From Bradyrhizobium erythrophlei (GTDB lineage Bacteria > Pseudomonadota > Alphaproteobacteria > Rhizobiales > Xanthobacteraceae), in NCBI RefSeq assembly GCF_900142985.1, contig NZ_LT670849.1, positions 6,340,501 through 6,404,500 of the forward strand: a stretch of 64,000 nt of DNA. Reading direction: 5' to 3'. The position numbers were made by a program, and so were the translations under genes. The notes under the pieces were generated by a model. It saw only the letters and a program-made list of their open reading frames with translations, had not been told where the DNA came from and did not search any database. Positions 27,486 to 36,032 of the stretch are shown here, one piece after another; position 1 is the stretch's first letter, and each line of letters opens with the position of its first letter.

Positions 27486-28400
27486 ATGATCATCGAAAAT
27501 CAGGCCACGGTGACGCAGGCGGTGGAAGAGGCCGTCTCCCGCGTTGAAGACCCGCGCTTGCGCGAGATACTGCTGGCGCTGGTGCGGCACCTCCACGGCT
27601 TTGTCCGCGAGGTCCGCCTGAGCGAGCGCGAGTTCGGCGATGCCGTGCGTGTCATCGCCGAACTCGGCCACAAGACGACGGCCTCCCACAACGAGGTCAT
27701 GCTGATGGCGGGCTCGCTCGGTGTGTCGCCGCTGATCTGCCTGCTCAACAACGGTAACAACGGCCAGACCGAAACCCAGGCCAACATGCTCGGACCGTTC
27801 TGGCGCGACGACCAGCCGCTCTGCGCAAGCGGCGCGTCGCTGGTGCGTTCGCCGACCCCGGGGGCGGAACTGCGGGTTTCGGTGTCTCTTGAAGACCCCG
27901 CCGGCCATCCCGTCGCGGGCGCCGAGGTCGATGTCTGGCATTCCTCGCCGGAAGGTCTCTATGAAAACCAGGACCCCAAGCAGGCCGAGATGAACCTGCG
28001 CGGGCGCTTCATTTCCGGTGAAGATGGAAAGTTTCATTTCCGCAGCGTCAAGCCGGCAGGCTATCCGATTCCGGTCGATGGGCCGGTTGGGGATTTGGTC
28101 CGCGCCACATGCCGCCATAACTTCCGCCCCGCCCACCTGCACTTCATGGTGTTCAAGCCCGGTTTCAAGACGCTGATCTCGCAGGTTTACTCACCGGATG
28201 ATCCCAATATCGATTCCGATGTGCAGTTCGGCGTCACGCGCGCGCTGATCGGCAAATATGTTCGTCACGACAATCCGTCGGACGAATTTGGCTTCGCGGC
28301 GCCCTGGTATTCGCTCGATCAGCGTTTTGTGCTGGAGGCGGGTGAAGCGCGGCGGCCGATGGCGCCGATCCGCGGCAAGGTGCAGGCCGCATCACGCTGA
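27486..28400 (+). CDS. Intradiol ring-cleavage dioxygenase (catechol/hydroxyquinol 1,2-type)
   Basis: 304 residues from ATG 27486, preceded by GGGGAGG. It has the N-terminal helical dimerisation domain of catechol dioxygenases and a C-terminal beta-sandwich. The non-haem Fe(III) ligands can be placed: Tyr159 (GLYE), Tyr193 (AGYPIPVDGP), His217 and His219 (RPAHLHFMV). Spacing agrees with CatA. It opens an aromatic diol between its hydroxyls to a muconate-type acid. No catB, catC or maleylacetate reductase is adjacent, so the substrate (catechol or hydroxyquinol) cannot be settled by context. Confidence 0.88.
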   Translation: MIIENQATVTQAVEEAVSRVEDPRLREILLALVRHLHGFVREVRLSEREFGDAVRVIAELGHKTTASHNEVMLMAGSLGVSPLICLLNNGNNGQTETQANMLGPFWRDDQPLCASGASLVRSPTPGAELRVSVSLEDPAGHPVAGAEVDVWHSSPEGLYENQDPKQAEMNLRGRFISGEDGKFHFRSVKPAGYPIPVDGPVGDLVRATCRHNFRPAHLHFMVFKPGFKTLISQVYSPDDPNIDSDVQFGVTRALIGKYVRHDNPSDEFGFAAPWYSLDQRFVLEAGEARRPMAPIRGKVQAASR

Positions 28401-28436
28401 TGCCGTGCGCTCGTCGCGCGAGCGCGCCTTGAAAAT

Positions 28437-28450
28437 ATGTTCATGAACAT
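28437..28450. promoter_or_regulatory. Perfect 14-bp palindrome, possible operator
   Basis: ATGTTCATGAACAT is fully self-complementary and lies in the gap between the dioxygenase and the HD-domain gene. Nearby are GCGCTCG-TCGCG-CGAGCGC (about 28408-28426) and the GCGTTGTG/CACAACGC hairpin (28476-28498). No regulator gene is adjacent. Confidence 0.4.
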
Positions 28451-28653
28451 GGTCGACGCTCGGTCCACGCAAATTGCGTTGTGATTCAAACACAACGCGC
28501 GTCGCTCGATCGTGTCGCAATATGTCGGTCAATTGCAGGACATGTAAGCTTCACGCGACAGACATGCCGCGCAGCTAGCGTCTCGTCGCTCGGTGCGGAA
28601 GCAGTTTCTCCCTGCAAAGAATTTCCGCGCTTCGATTTCCCATGAAATGAAGA

Positions 28654-29952
28654 ATGGAGGCCGCCTTGATTCGTCACGGAGCTGTCACTCTTTTTGCCGT
28701 TTTGCTCAGCGGCGCTTATGCAAATGCTGCGGACCAGACGCAAATTGGCGCTGGAATTACGCGAGCGCAGCAGATTGGATCTGCATCGCAACTCGTCCAG
28801 TCGGCTGTCGATGTCCTGGTCCGGAATGCGGAACGGATTCAAGAGCCCCAGCTTCGTAATGTGACGCTGGATTCCTTCCTTAATCCCAACACCTGCATCC
28901 GTCACCGGGCTCACGTGACCGACTCGGTCAAGAGCCAGATCCTTGCCACGCTCGTCGCGCAGAATCTCGTCAATCCAAACGATGCCGCCAACATCACCGG
29001 TGGCGTCAAGGCCGGCGTGTTTCCGCCCGTTGTCAATGACGGTTCGGCGTGCCCGACATTACCGATGACGTTCAAGGCGACGCCCGGCAGCAATTTGGGC
29101 GGCCACCACTCCTATCCCGGTGGCTTGGCGGTGCATGAATCCTTCAACGATCAGAGCTCGATCAATTTCGCCGATACCTATCGCGGCGAATACGGCATCA
29201 TCGGCCGGCATGATCTTCCGATCGCGACCGGCATAAGTCGGGACCGGGATGATGCGGATATCAACATCAATCAGGACGTCGTGCTCGCAGCGCCGATCTG
29301 GCACGATTGGGCAAAGATGATGGTGTTCCAGTGGAACGCCGACGGCACCGAGTTCACCGAGCTGAATTTCGGCGGTACCGGAACCAACGACAATTTCGGC
29401 GCGCCCGGCGATTCCCGCACCGGCGGCCATCACATCATCAGCATCGCCGAAACCATGGCGCGCGGTCTTTCGCCGCTCGTCGTGATCACGCAAGCCTCGG
29501 CCCATTCCGCGCCGACACTCGGCAACGAATTCAAGGTCGTGAACTGGCTGCGGGCGGCTGCGATCCTCGCGCAGATCGATCCCGTCGCGAAGGGCTATCT
29601 TGTTGAGGACAACGGGCAGCTTCGTCTGCCGCCGCTGGCTCAACTTGGCTCAGGCACCGACCTCGCCGCTGCGGGGCAGGGCAACCTGCTCATCGAATAT
29701 CAGATCCACAACCTGTCGGACTCCGACTTCGTCAACTCCATCCCCGCCGTCACCACCGTCCAGGTGCTGCTGGCCGAGGTGGCGCCGCAGTTCGGATACG
29801 ATGCCGGCGACGTGTCACGGTACAACAACTTCTTCCGCAACGTCGTGCTGTCCAACCTCAGCCCGGAACGGCTGATGGTGCTCTACGACAAGCAGGGCAT
29901 CGAGCGGTTCGTCGACGAGATCCGCAAGCTCCGTCACCTGCACCTGATCTGA
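28654..29952 (+). CDS. Exported HD-domain protein, putative metal-dependent phosphohydrolase
   Basis: 432 residues from ATG 28654. TTG 28666, only four codons later, has GGAGG exactly 5 nt upstream and may be the true start. A signal peptide (GAVTLFAVLLSGAYANAA) sends it to the periplasm. Histidines follow the HD-fold order: GGHHSYPGGLAVHE (H151, H152, H161), IWHDWAK (H217, D218), TGGHH (H259, H260) and ASAHSAP (H284). HD proteins are usually cytosolic nucleotide or phosphate-ester hydrolases, so export is unusual. I know no characterised relative. Confidence 0.7.
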   Translation: MEAALIRHGAVTLFAVLLSGAYANAADQTQIGAGITRAQQIGSASQLVQSAVDVLVRNAERIQEPQLRNVTLDSFLNPNTCIRHRAHVTDSVKSQILATLVAQNLVNPNDAANITGGVKAGVFPPVVNDGSACPTLPMTFKATPGSNLGGHHSYPGGLAVHESFNDQSSINFADTYRGEYGIIGRHDLPIATGISRDRDDADININQDVVLAAPIWHDWAKMMVFQWNADGTEFTELNFGGTGTNDNFGAPGDSRTGGHHIISIAETMARGLSPLVVITQASAHSAPTLGNEFKVVNWLRAAAILAQIDPVAKGYLVEDNGQLRLPPLAQLGSGTDLAAAGQGNLLIEYQIHNLSDSDFVNSIPAVTTVQVLLAEVAPQFGYDAGDVSRYNNFFRNVVLSNLSPERLMVLYDKQGIERFVDEIRKLRHLHLI

Positions 29953-30025
29953 CCCGCGAAAATGCGTGAAGTCTTCGGGCTCGGCCTTGGCCGACGCCCG
30001 AGGACTTCCGGCCGTCGTTGAGGGA

Positions 30026-31309
30026 TTAGCGGATCAGTCCCGCGAGCCTCGGCAGCGTCAGGCTGATCGCGGGAATGCAGATGATCAACAGAAGCCCAAT
30101 GAACAACGCGAGCATGTAGGGCAGATAGGTCCGGAAATGCTCGCCGACGTTCAGCTTTGCAAACCTCAGCGCCATCAGAAGTCCGACGCCCATCGGCGGC
30201 AGGAAAAGACCGATCCCGACGGCCGCGGTCTGGACGATGTTGAAATGAATGGGATCGATGCCCATCGATTCCGAAATTGGAAATACCACGGGAATGAGCA
30301 CGACCGCGGCGGGCAAGCCTTCCAGCACCATGCCGAACAAGCAGCTGACAACAGCGGTGACCGCGAGAAACAGCCACGGATGACCCTTCAGCGGCGATAG
30401 CAGGTCGCCGAGGAGTTGCGGCACGCCGCTCACGCCCATCAGATACTGATAGACAGACGCGACCGCGAGCAGGAATACCACAGCCGCGGTGAGGATCGCG
30501 CTGTCATAGGCGATACTCACCATCTCGCGCCAGGAGACGTTGCGGTAATAGAGCTTTGCCGCAAGGAAAGCGTAGCCGGCGACCACCGCGCCGGCCTCGG
30601 TCGCGGTGATGATGCCGAGAATGAAACCGGCCAAAATGACAAATGGCACCACCATTGGCACCGCGGCATGCAGCGCCGCTTCGCCGAGACGCTTGAGGCT
30701 TGGCCGGGTATCGACCGGCCAGTTCTTCTGCCGCGCACGGATGTAGACCACCGCCATCAGGCAGAACATGATCACCATGGCCGGGATGAATCCGGCGACA
30801 AACAGCGCCACCGCCGATGTGTTGGTGACCTGCGCGATCACGATCATGAAGATCGCCGGCGGCACCAGCATGCCCATCGCGGTGCCCGCCGCGATCAGGG
30901 AGGCGGAGTCGCGCCGGTCGTAGCCGGCCTTGGTCAAAGGCGGCATCAACGCCGAGCCCAGCGCCGAGACTTCCGCCATTTTCGACCCGCAGATGTCGGA
31001 GAAGAAGTAGGCGACGACGATCACCGACATGCCCAAGCCGCCCTTGACCCAGCCGATCAGGGCCCGAGCCAGTTCGACCAGTGCATGGCTCATGCCGCAG
31101 CGCTCCATCAGATTGCCGGCAAAAACAAAAGCCGGGATCGCGAGCAGCACCCAGCTCTGCGAGCCCGACACCAGCGCGGAAGAGAGTTGCTGCATCGGAT
31201 AGCCACCGATCCACAGGCCCGCGATGCCGGCGACCGCGAGCGCGAACACGATCGGCATCGACAGCAGGATCAGAACGACGAAGATGACGGCGACCGTAGC
31301 AAGCAACAT
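30026..31309 (-). CDS. dctM: TRAP transporter large permease (DctM family)
   Basis: 427 residues from ATG 31309. About 12-13 hydrophobic segments typical of DctM, with signatures GSQSWVLLAIPAFVFAGNLM, FFSDICGSKMAEVSALGS, AAGTAMGMLVPPAIFMIVIA and LPPMGVGLLMAL. It forms the sodium-coupled channel of a TRAP uptake system with the DctQ-like subunit 11 bp upstream and the binding protein beyond. It is the last gene of the four-gene minus-strand operon 34240-30026. Confidence 0.93.
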   Translation of the reverse strand: MLLATVAVIFVVLILLSMPIVFALAVAGIAGLWIGGYPMQQLSSALVSGSQSWVLLAIPAFVFAGNLMERCGMSHALVELARALIGWVKGGLGMSVIVVAYFFSDICGSKMAEVSALGSALMPPLTKAGYDRRDSASLIAAGTAMGMLVPPAIFMIVIAQVTNTSAVALFVAGFIPAMVIMFCLMAVVYIRARQKNWPVDTRPSLKRLGEAALHAAVPMVVPFVILAGFILGIITATEAGAVVAGYAFLAAKLYYRNVSWREMVSIAYDSAILTAAVVFLLAVASVYQYLMGVSGVPQLLGDLLSPLKGHPWLFLAVTAVVSCLFGMVLEGLPAAVVLIPVVFPISESMGIDPIHFNIVQTAAVGIGLFLPPMGVGLLMALRFAKLNVGEHFRTYLPYMLALFIGLLLIICIPAISLTLPRLAGLIR

Positions 31310-31320
31310 GTACGGGTGCC

Positions 31321-31818
31321 TTAATGCGGAGAGTCGGGTTGCGGCAACGGCGACAGCATTTCAGCAAGGCCGTAGATCGCAATCAGGATGCCGCCGACGA
31401 GGGCCGAAGCGTAGAGCCAGGCGAGGCTGATTTCGAGGCCGGGCGTCGTCAAGGCGCGGTTGAGTACACAAAGCTTCCAGCCGTACCACGCGACGAGAAG
31501 GCCGACGCCCGCGATCAGCGCGTGGTTGAAGCGCCTGATCCAGAGCTGTGAGCTCTCCGGCAGGCGATGCACGAACACGGACAGCGCAAAATGCGAGCGC
31601 GACTGAAGGCCGATCGCAGCACCAATCAGCGTCAGCCAGGCGAGCGATAGTTCGCCGACTTCCTCGACCCAGGTGAACGGGACCGGATCGACATCGAGCC
31701 AGTCCGTGATCGCGCCGACGAAATAACGCAGGATGACGCCGACCAGAAGATTGACGATGGCGAGCACGATCAGCGCCGTGACCGCAACTTTCGGGGCGGT
31801 TTTGAGGATCCGCAGCAT
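31321..31818 (-). CDS. dctQ: TRAP transporter small permease (DctQ family)
   Basis: 165 residues from ATG 31818; TTG 31827 is less likely. Four hydrophobic segments: VAVTALIVLAIVNLLVGVIL, WLTLIGAAIGLQSRSHF region, ALIAGVGLLVAWYGWKL, ASALVGGILIAIYGLAEML. The motif FTWVEEVGELSLAWLTLIGA is typical of DctQ. It bridges the binding protein and the DctM channel in the inner membrane. Confidence 0.88.
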   Translation of the reverse strand: MLRILKTAPKVAVTALIVLAIVNLLVGVILRYFVGAITDWLDVDPVPFTWVEEVGELSLAWLTLIGAAIGLQSRSHFALSVFVHRLPESSQLWIRRFNHALIAGVGLLVAWYGWKLCVLNRALTTPGLEISLAWLYASALVGGILIAIYGLAEMLSPLPQPDSPH

Positions 31819-31857
31819 GCGCGTCAAAATTCCGGGAGGAATGCGTTCAGTGGCGGC

Positions 31858-32886
31858 TTAAGCCTTGAAACCTTCGATCTCGTCCCACAGTGCGCCGTAT
31901 TGCGACTTGTAGGCCGGCCAGATCTTCTGTTGCGCCACTTTGCGGAATTCGTCGACCTTGGCTTCGACCACGGTCATGCCAAGCGGCTCCAGCAGCGCCT
32001 TGGCCTCAACAAAATTATCGACCGACTCGGTCTGCTGGCGAATCTTTTCCTGGGCCGCGCGCGACAGGTCGAGAACGAGCTTCTGCTGGTCGCCCGTCAG
32101 GCCGTTCCAGATGTCGAGGTTCATCACCGCGTTGGTCGGGCCGTAGTTGTGGTAGGTGAGGGAGGCGTATTTCGAGACTTCGTAAATCTTGAGCGCCTTC
32201 ATGTTGACGACGGGCAGATCGCCGCCGTCGATCACGCCTTGCTTGGCGGCGGTGATGACCTCGCCATAGGCCATCGGCACCGCATTGCCGCCGAGCCCAT
32301 TGATGGTGTCGCCGAAGATCTTCGACTGCTGGACGCGGATCTTCATGCCGCGCAGGTCTCTCGGCTCGACGATCGGCTTCTTCGAAGTCCAGAAATGGCG
32401 GAAGCCGTAATCGAAATAGCAGAGTACCTTGAGCTTGTAGTTGTCCTCGATCTGCTTGCTCAGCTTGTCACCGACCTTGCCGTTGAACATCGCGTAAGCG
32501 GTGGCGTAATCCTTCACCAGATAGGGGACCAGGAAAGCGCCCATCTCCGGGAAGATCGTGGCGGCCGCGCCCGCGGGACTCCCCATCGCAACGCTGCCGG
32601 ACTTCACTGCGTTCATGATCTCGAGCTCTTGCGGGATCAGGGTCTTGCCGAAGAACTGCATTTCGAGCGCGCCGTTGGAGCGAGCGGTTAGCTCCTTTGC
32701 CATCCAGTCGAAGGCGACCGCCGCCGATTCCGGCACTGCGTTAATGTGCGCGAACACCAGCTTCTTGGGCTGAGCCTGCGCAAAGACGGGCGCGCCGCCG
32801 GTGGCGAGAATGCCTGCCAGGCCTCCGCCGGCGCGCAAGAGCGTGCGGCGATTGACGATGAGGCGGCGCTCGGACGTGGCGGGCAT
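31858..32886 (-). CDS. dctP: TRAP transporter substrate-binding protein (DctP family)
   Basis: 342 residues from ATG 32886. The N-terminus RRTLLRAGGGLAGILATGGAP carries a twin-arginine export motif. The mature protein has DctP blocks: FGKTLIPQELEIMNAVKSGS, YFDYGFRHFWTSKKPI, LRGMKIRVQQSKIF and GNAVPMAYGEVITAAKQGVI, including the Arg that usually salt-bridges a carboxylate ligand. So the ligand is probably an organic acid. Cotranscribed with DctQM downstream and a secreted hydrolase upstream. Confidence 0.93.
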   Translation of the reverse strand: MPATSERRLIVNRRTLLRAGGGLAGILATGGAPVFAQAQPKKLVFAHINAVPESAAVAFDWMAKELTARSNGALEMQFFGKTLIPQELEIMNAVKSGSVAMGSPAGAAATIFPEMGAFLVPYLVKDYATAYAMFNGKVGDKLSKQIEDNYKLKVLCYFDYGFRHFWTSKKPIVEPRDLRGMKIRVQQSKIFGDTINGLGGNAVPMAYGEVITAAKQGVIDGGDLPVVNMKALKIYEVSKYASLTYHNYGPTNAVMNLDIWNGLTGDQQKLVLDLSRAAQEKIRQQTESVDNFVEAKALLEPLGMTVVEAKVDEFRKVAQQKIWPAYKSQYGALWDEIEGFKA

Positions 32887-33037
32887 CAGAATTCCTCCGG
32901 CTGTTTTCTTTGTTTGTTTTTGTCATTGTTGGCCCGGCTCGTTGACCCGCCGGGCGGCCGTAAGCTGACAGAAGTGTGCTTCCGTTGAAAGTGCGATATT
33001 CGTCGCAACCTTCGCAGCCGCAAAAAGCCGCCATCCG

Positions 33038-34240
33038 TTACGGCGCACCGACCTTGGCGTTGAGGTGGCGCACTTCCCACGGCAGGATGATTTTCTTGAA
33101 GATTACCGGGTCCGGCCAGGTGTCAGCGGTGCGGCCCATGTGCCCGCCAATGGGGTTGATCCAGGCTTCCCGCGGTTCGGTGCCGCTGTTGATCAGCAAT
33201 TCGAGGTCGTCGATCGGTACTTGCGTATCGCGCGTGCCGCCCACGACCAGAATGGGTGCGGCCGGCTTGCCGAGCAGGCCCTGCGTTTGCAGCGACATCT
33301 TCGGCAGGAACGCGATCAGTTCATCTGATGATTTCATGCCATAGACGAACAGGCTCGCTGGCACGTAGTCGAACAGGTATTCACGCGTGTACATCCGTGC
33401 GCGAAAAAAATCCGGCTGGAACGTGCGATGAATCGGCGGCGACTGCGTCACGGCACCGACCAGACGCTTGGCTTCGGTGTGGGCGAGTTTCGCCGCCCAG
33501 TACGCGCCAAAGCTCTGGCCGTGGACAAGGATGCGGTTCTTGTCGACCTCGGGCCTGGTCGCGAGATAGTCGAGCACGCGCGAATAGATCTGGTCGGCGG
33601 TCTCGTCGGCCTTGCGCGGAGACTGGCCGGTGCCGGGACTGTCGACGGCAAAGAATCCAATGCCTTCGGGAATGGCGGCCGCGTAAGTCTCGGCGACGGT
33701 TTCCTTGCGGCTGTCGAGGCCGGAGATCGCGAGCACCAGCGGCACCGGCCGCGGCGCGTTGGCCGGCAATCTCAGATAGCCGGTGATTTCCTTGTCGCCG
33801 TACGGGATGTGCACGACTTCGAGCGGCGGATAGAAGTAGCGGGCGTGCTGCAAATAGGCATCGATCGCTTTCTGATACGCGGCCTGCTTGCCCTGGGATG
33901 TCGGCGCGGGCCACTGGCCGAAATAATACAGCCGCCAGGCGCGAACGAAATTGGCGTCGGCTTCCTTGGGGTCGGCGGTGGCCTTGGCTTTGGCCATGTA
34001 GGTGTCCGCGACTGCACTCCAGGCCGCGGCCCATTCGTCCGGATCGCGGCTCTTGATGCGTCCAAGCGCCTCGGCTGCGTCAGCCGGCTGAATGCCAAGC
34101 GCCGGATACGCGCCGGTCTGGGCTCGCGCGAGCGTCTCGGCCTTGATCTCGTCGATGGTGCGGTCGGTGGTTTGCGCAGAGGCGGGTTCGCAGGCCAAGC
34201 CCAAGAGGGCGGCGGCGACAATCAATGAGAGCCGGCGCAT
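33038..34240 (-). CDS. Secreted alpha/beta hydrolase of the TRAP operon
   Basis: 400 residues from ATG 34240. Signal peptide RRLSLIVAAALLGLACEPASA. The helical N-terminal part (residues 25-150) is followed by an alpha/beta hydrolase domain with VLAISGLDSRKE, VDSPGTGQSP, nucleophile ILVHGQSFGAYWAAK, acid GGTRDTQVP, and His in IGGHMGRT. This resembles FrsA/DUF1100-like esterases. It lies 151 bp upstream of dctP in the same direction. Inference: it frees a carboxylic acid from an ester in the periplasm and the TRAP system imports it. Confidence 0.75.
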   Translation of the reverse strand: MRRLSLIVAAALLGLACEPASAQTTDRTIDEIKAETLARAQTGAYPALGIQPADAAEALGRIKSRDPDEWAAAWSAVADTYMAKAKATADPKEADANFVRAWRLYYFGQWPAPTSQGKQAAYQKAIDAYLQHARYFYPPLEVVHIPYGDKEITGYLRLPANAPRPVPLVLAISGLDSRKETVAETYAAAIPEGIGFFAVDSPGTGQSPRKADETADQIYSRVLDYLATRPEVDKNRILVHGQSFGAYWAAKLAHTEAKRLVGAVTQSPPIHRTFQPDFFRARMYTREYLFDYVPASLFVYGMKSSDELIAFLPKMSLQTQGLLGKPAAPILVVGGTRDTQVPIDDLELLINSGTEPREAWINPIGGHMGRTADTWPDPVIFKKIILPWEVRHLNAKVGAP

Positions 34241-34323
34241 TGTTTTTGTGTCCTCCCTATTTTGCCGCGATTATGGGCGGGCGAGGGAGGGGACACAAGG
34301 GATGGTCTGTGTGGCGGAGAGGT

Positions 34324-34683
34324 CTAGCCTTCGCCGATCAGTTCTTTGATGCGGCGCTGCAACTGGCGCTTCTTTTTTTCGCTCCGGCGCAGCCGTTCAG
34401 CGAGGTCCGAGCCAGGCAGTTCGTAGGAGTGGTCCGGGCTGAACGCCACGCCAACGAAATTGTCGCGCCACCAGATGATCTTGGCCACGACCGAACGGCC
34501 CTTGCGCGCGATCGTCAACCGCAGGGAATCCTTTGGGATGCCGAGCGGGCTCTTGAATTCGAGATGGGCGCCGCTTTCCGAAATGTTGCGCACCACGCAA
34601 TCCCTGGACGCGCCACCTTCGGCGATCTCGGCGGTCCCGCCGTAAATCACCTTGTCACGTGGGCTATGGCGTCGCTCAGGCAT
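34324..34683 (-). CDS. PilZ domain protein
   Basis: 119 residues from ATG 34683. PilZ domains bind cyclic di-GMP; the signature RxxxR is seen as RRHSPRDKV near the start and the D/NxSxxG motif as NISESGAHLEF. The last 25 residues form a charged helix (AERLRRSEKKKRQLQRRIKEL). Single-domain PilZ proteins act as cytosolic receptors that change partner activity. A PleD-type cyclase lies elsewhere in this window, at 46564. Confidence 0.88.
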   Translation of the reverse strand: MPERRHSPRDKVIYGGTAEIAEGGASRDCVVRNISESGAHLEFKSPLGIPKDSLRLTIARKGRSVVAKIIWWRDNFVGVAFSPDHSYELPGSDLAERLRRSEKKKRQLQRRIKELIGEG

Positions 34684-34998
34684 CGAAAACTCCCAATCGG
34701 AAACCTGATCTATTACGCGAGCCGGTGGCGCATAAAAGGGCAGCGGGGCCAAAAAGCCGCGTTAACGTAAATCGATTTTTGAAGACTAGTGGTCCGATTC
34801 TAACATTTGCACCCCGATCTGGCTGGCATTCTTGCAAATGTTAGAATCAAAGGACCACTAGCAAATATAGGTTTCTAGTGGAGTTTTGGATTTGACATTC
34901 GCATTACGCATTCCGGGTGACAGGAAGCGAATGTCAAATCCACTCCACTAGGCCGCAAACGACGAGAATAAGGACGATTTTACGCTTTCAGGCAGCCG
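34684..34998. other. Intergenic region occupied by paired-hairpin repeat A
   Basis: A 315-bp gap between two minus-strand genes. More than half is the repeat at 34786-34951. The rest has no recognised gene. Confidence 0.6.
34786..34951 (+). repeat. Paired-hairpin repeat, full copy A
   Basis: Hairpin 1: CTAGTGGTCC (34786-34795), GATTCTAACATTTGCA (34796-34811), 21-nt loop, TGCAAATGTTAGAATC (34833-34848), bulge AAA, GGACCACTAG (34852-34861). Spacer CAAATATAGGTTT (34862-34874). Hairpin 2: CTAGTGGAGT (34875-34884), bulge TTT, GGATTTGACATTCGC (34888-34902), loop, GCGAATGTCAAATCC (34927-34941), ACTCCACTAG (34942-34951). Both stems are perfect apart from the one-sided 3-nt bulges, which sit symmetrically facing the spacer. 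Copy B at 37123 is the same element inverted. Confidence 0.92.
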
Positions 34999-35928
34999 TC
35001 AGGCGGCCGTGTCGCGCAAGGTCCGCGCAATCTCCTTCTGTGCGTCGAATTCGCGCCGGCGCCGCGCCAGTTCCTCGGCGCTCAGCGCCGCGACGTTGTT
35101 GTAATCGCGCTTCCAGGCAGGATCGACGCTCCAGCGCAGCGGCGACTGCACCGTGGTTTGCGCGGAAGGTGCGGTCTCCAGCACGCGCAGCGCCAGCTCA
35201 AGCGTGAATACCTGCGACGGCACGTCATGCGGCTTGCCGGCGGAGTTGCCGAGCGGAAAATCCGAGAACAGGAAGCGGGGCACTGCCGCATGTTCAACGA
35301 TGTCCTTGGCGCACCCCATCACGACCGTTGGAATGCCGTTGGCTTCGAGATGCCGCGCGACGAGGCCTATCGTTTGATGGCAGACCGGGCAGTTCGGGAC
35401 TAGCACAGCAGCGTCGACGCCATCGTCCCGGCAGCGGGCGAGGATCTCAGGTGCGTCGGTCTCGTTCGTCACGCGATGGCTGCGATTGGTCGGTGCGCCG
35501 AAGAAACGGGGGCCCACTTCGCCAATACGTTTTTCGGCGGCGAGGCGCAGCAATTGCGGCAGCGGGAACCAGGTGCCGCTGTCCTCGGCCGAGGTGTGCA
35601 CCCGGTCATAGGCAATGTGCGAAATCCGCAAATCATGTGTCTTTGAAGTGTCGCCGTCATAGACAGAATAGAACTTGGCGCCGCCGTTATATTTCGCGCC
35701 TGGACCTTGGTCGCCCTTGCTGGGATCGAAGGGGGCTGCCGTTGTAATGAGGGCGATACGGGATTGTGCGAGCGGCTTGCGCAAGGGTTGGAACGGGGCC
35801 TCGACATAATGCGCCCACCGGTAGGGCGTGCTGTAACCGATCGCGGCGTAATATTCCCGCGTGCGCGCCATGTAGGGAATCGGCGCATCATCGTCGGGCG
35901 CAAAGCGGTCGTCGGAGGGAACAGGCAT
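34999..35928 (-). CDS. Glycine/sarcosine/betaine or proline reductase (GrdB/PrdB)-like protein
   Basis: 309 residues from ATG 35928. It resembles the GrdB/PrdB family of selenoprotein reductase subunits: RIALITTAAPFDPSKGDQ, DLRISHIAYDRVHTSAEDSG split as DLRISHIAYDRVH, and VLVPNCPVCHQTIGLVARHL, which holds a Cys180-x-x-Cys183-His pair where clostridial proteins carry selenocysteine. FLFSDFPLGNSAGKPHDV is another family block. No GrdA/GrdC or PrdA partner is adjacent. In aerobic alphaproteobacteria its reaction is unknown. It lies between inverted repeats A and B. Confidence 0.78.
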   Translation of the reverse strand: MPVPSDDRFAPDDDAPIPYMARTREYYAAIGYSTPYRWAHYVEAPFQPLRKPLAQSRIALITTAAPFDPSKGDQGPGAKYNGGAKFYSVYDGDTSKTHDLRISHIAYDRVHTSAEDSGTWFPLPQLLRLAAEKRIGEVGPRFFGAPTNRSHRVTNETDAPEILARCRDDGVDAAVLVPNCPVCHQTIGLVARHLEANGIPTVVMGCAKDIVEHAAVPRFLFSDFPLGNSAGKPHDVPSQVFTLELALRVLETAPSAQTTVQSPLRWSVDPAWKRDYNNVAALSAEELARRRREFDAQKEIARTLRDTAA

Positions 35929-36032
35929 GTTGGAAAGCTCTTATCAAAGCGCCATCATCGAATGATAGCTAAACTGCGCCAAGCGCCTGTCAAGGATGGT
36001 TTCACCAGGGACGGTGCCAAAGGTTGATCGCG

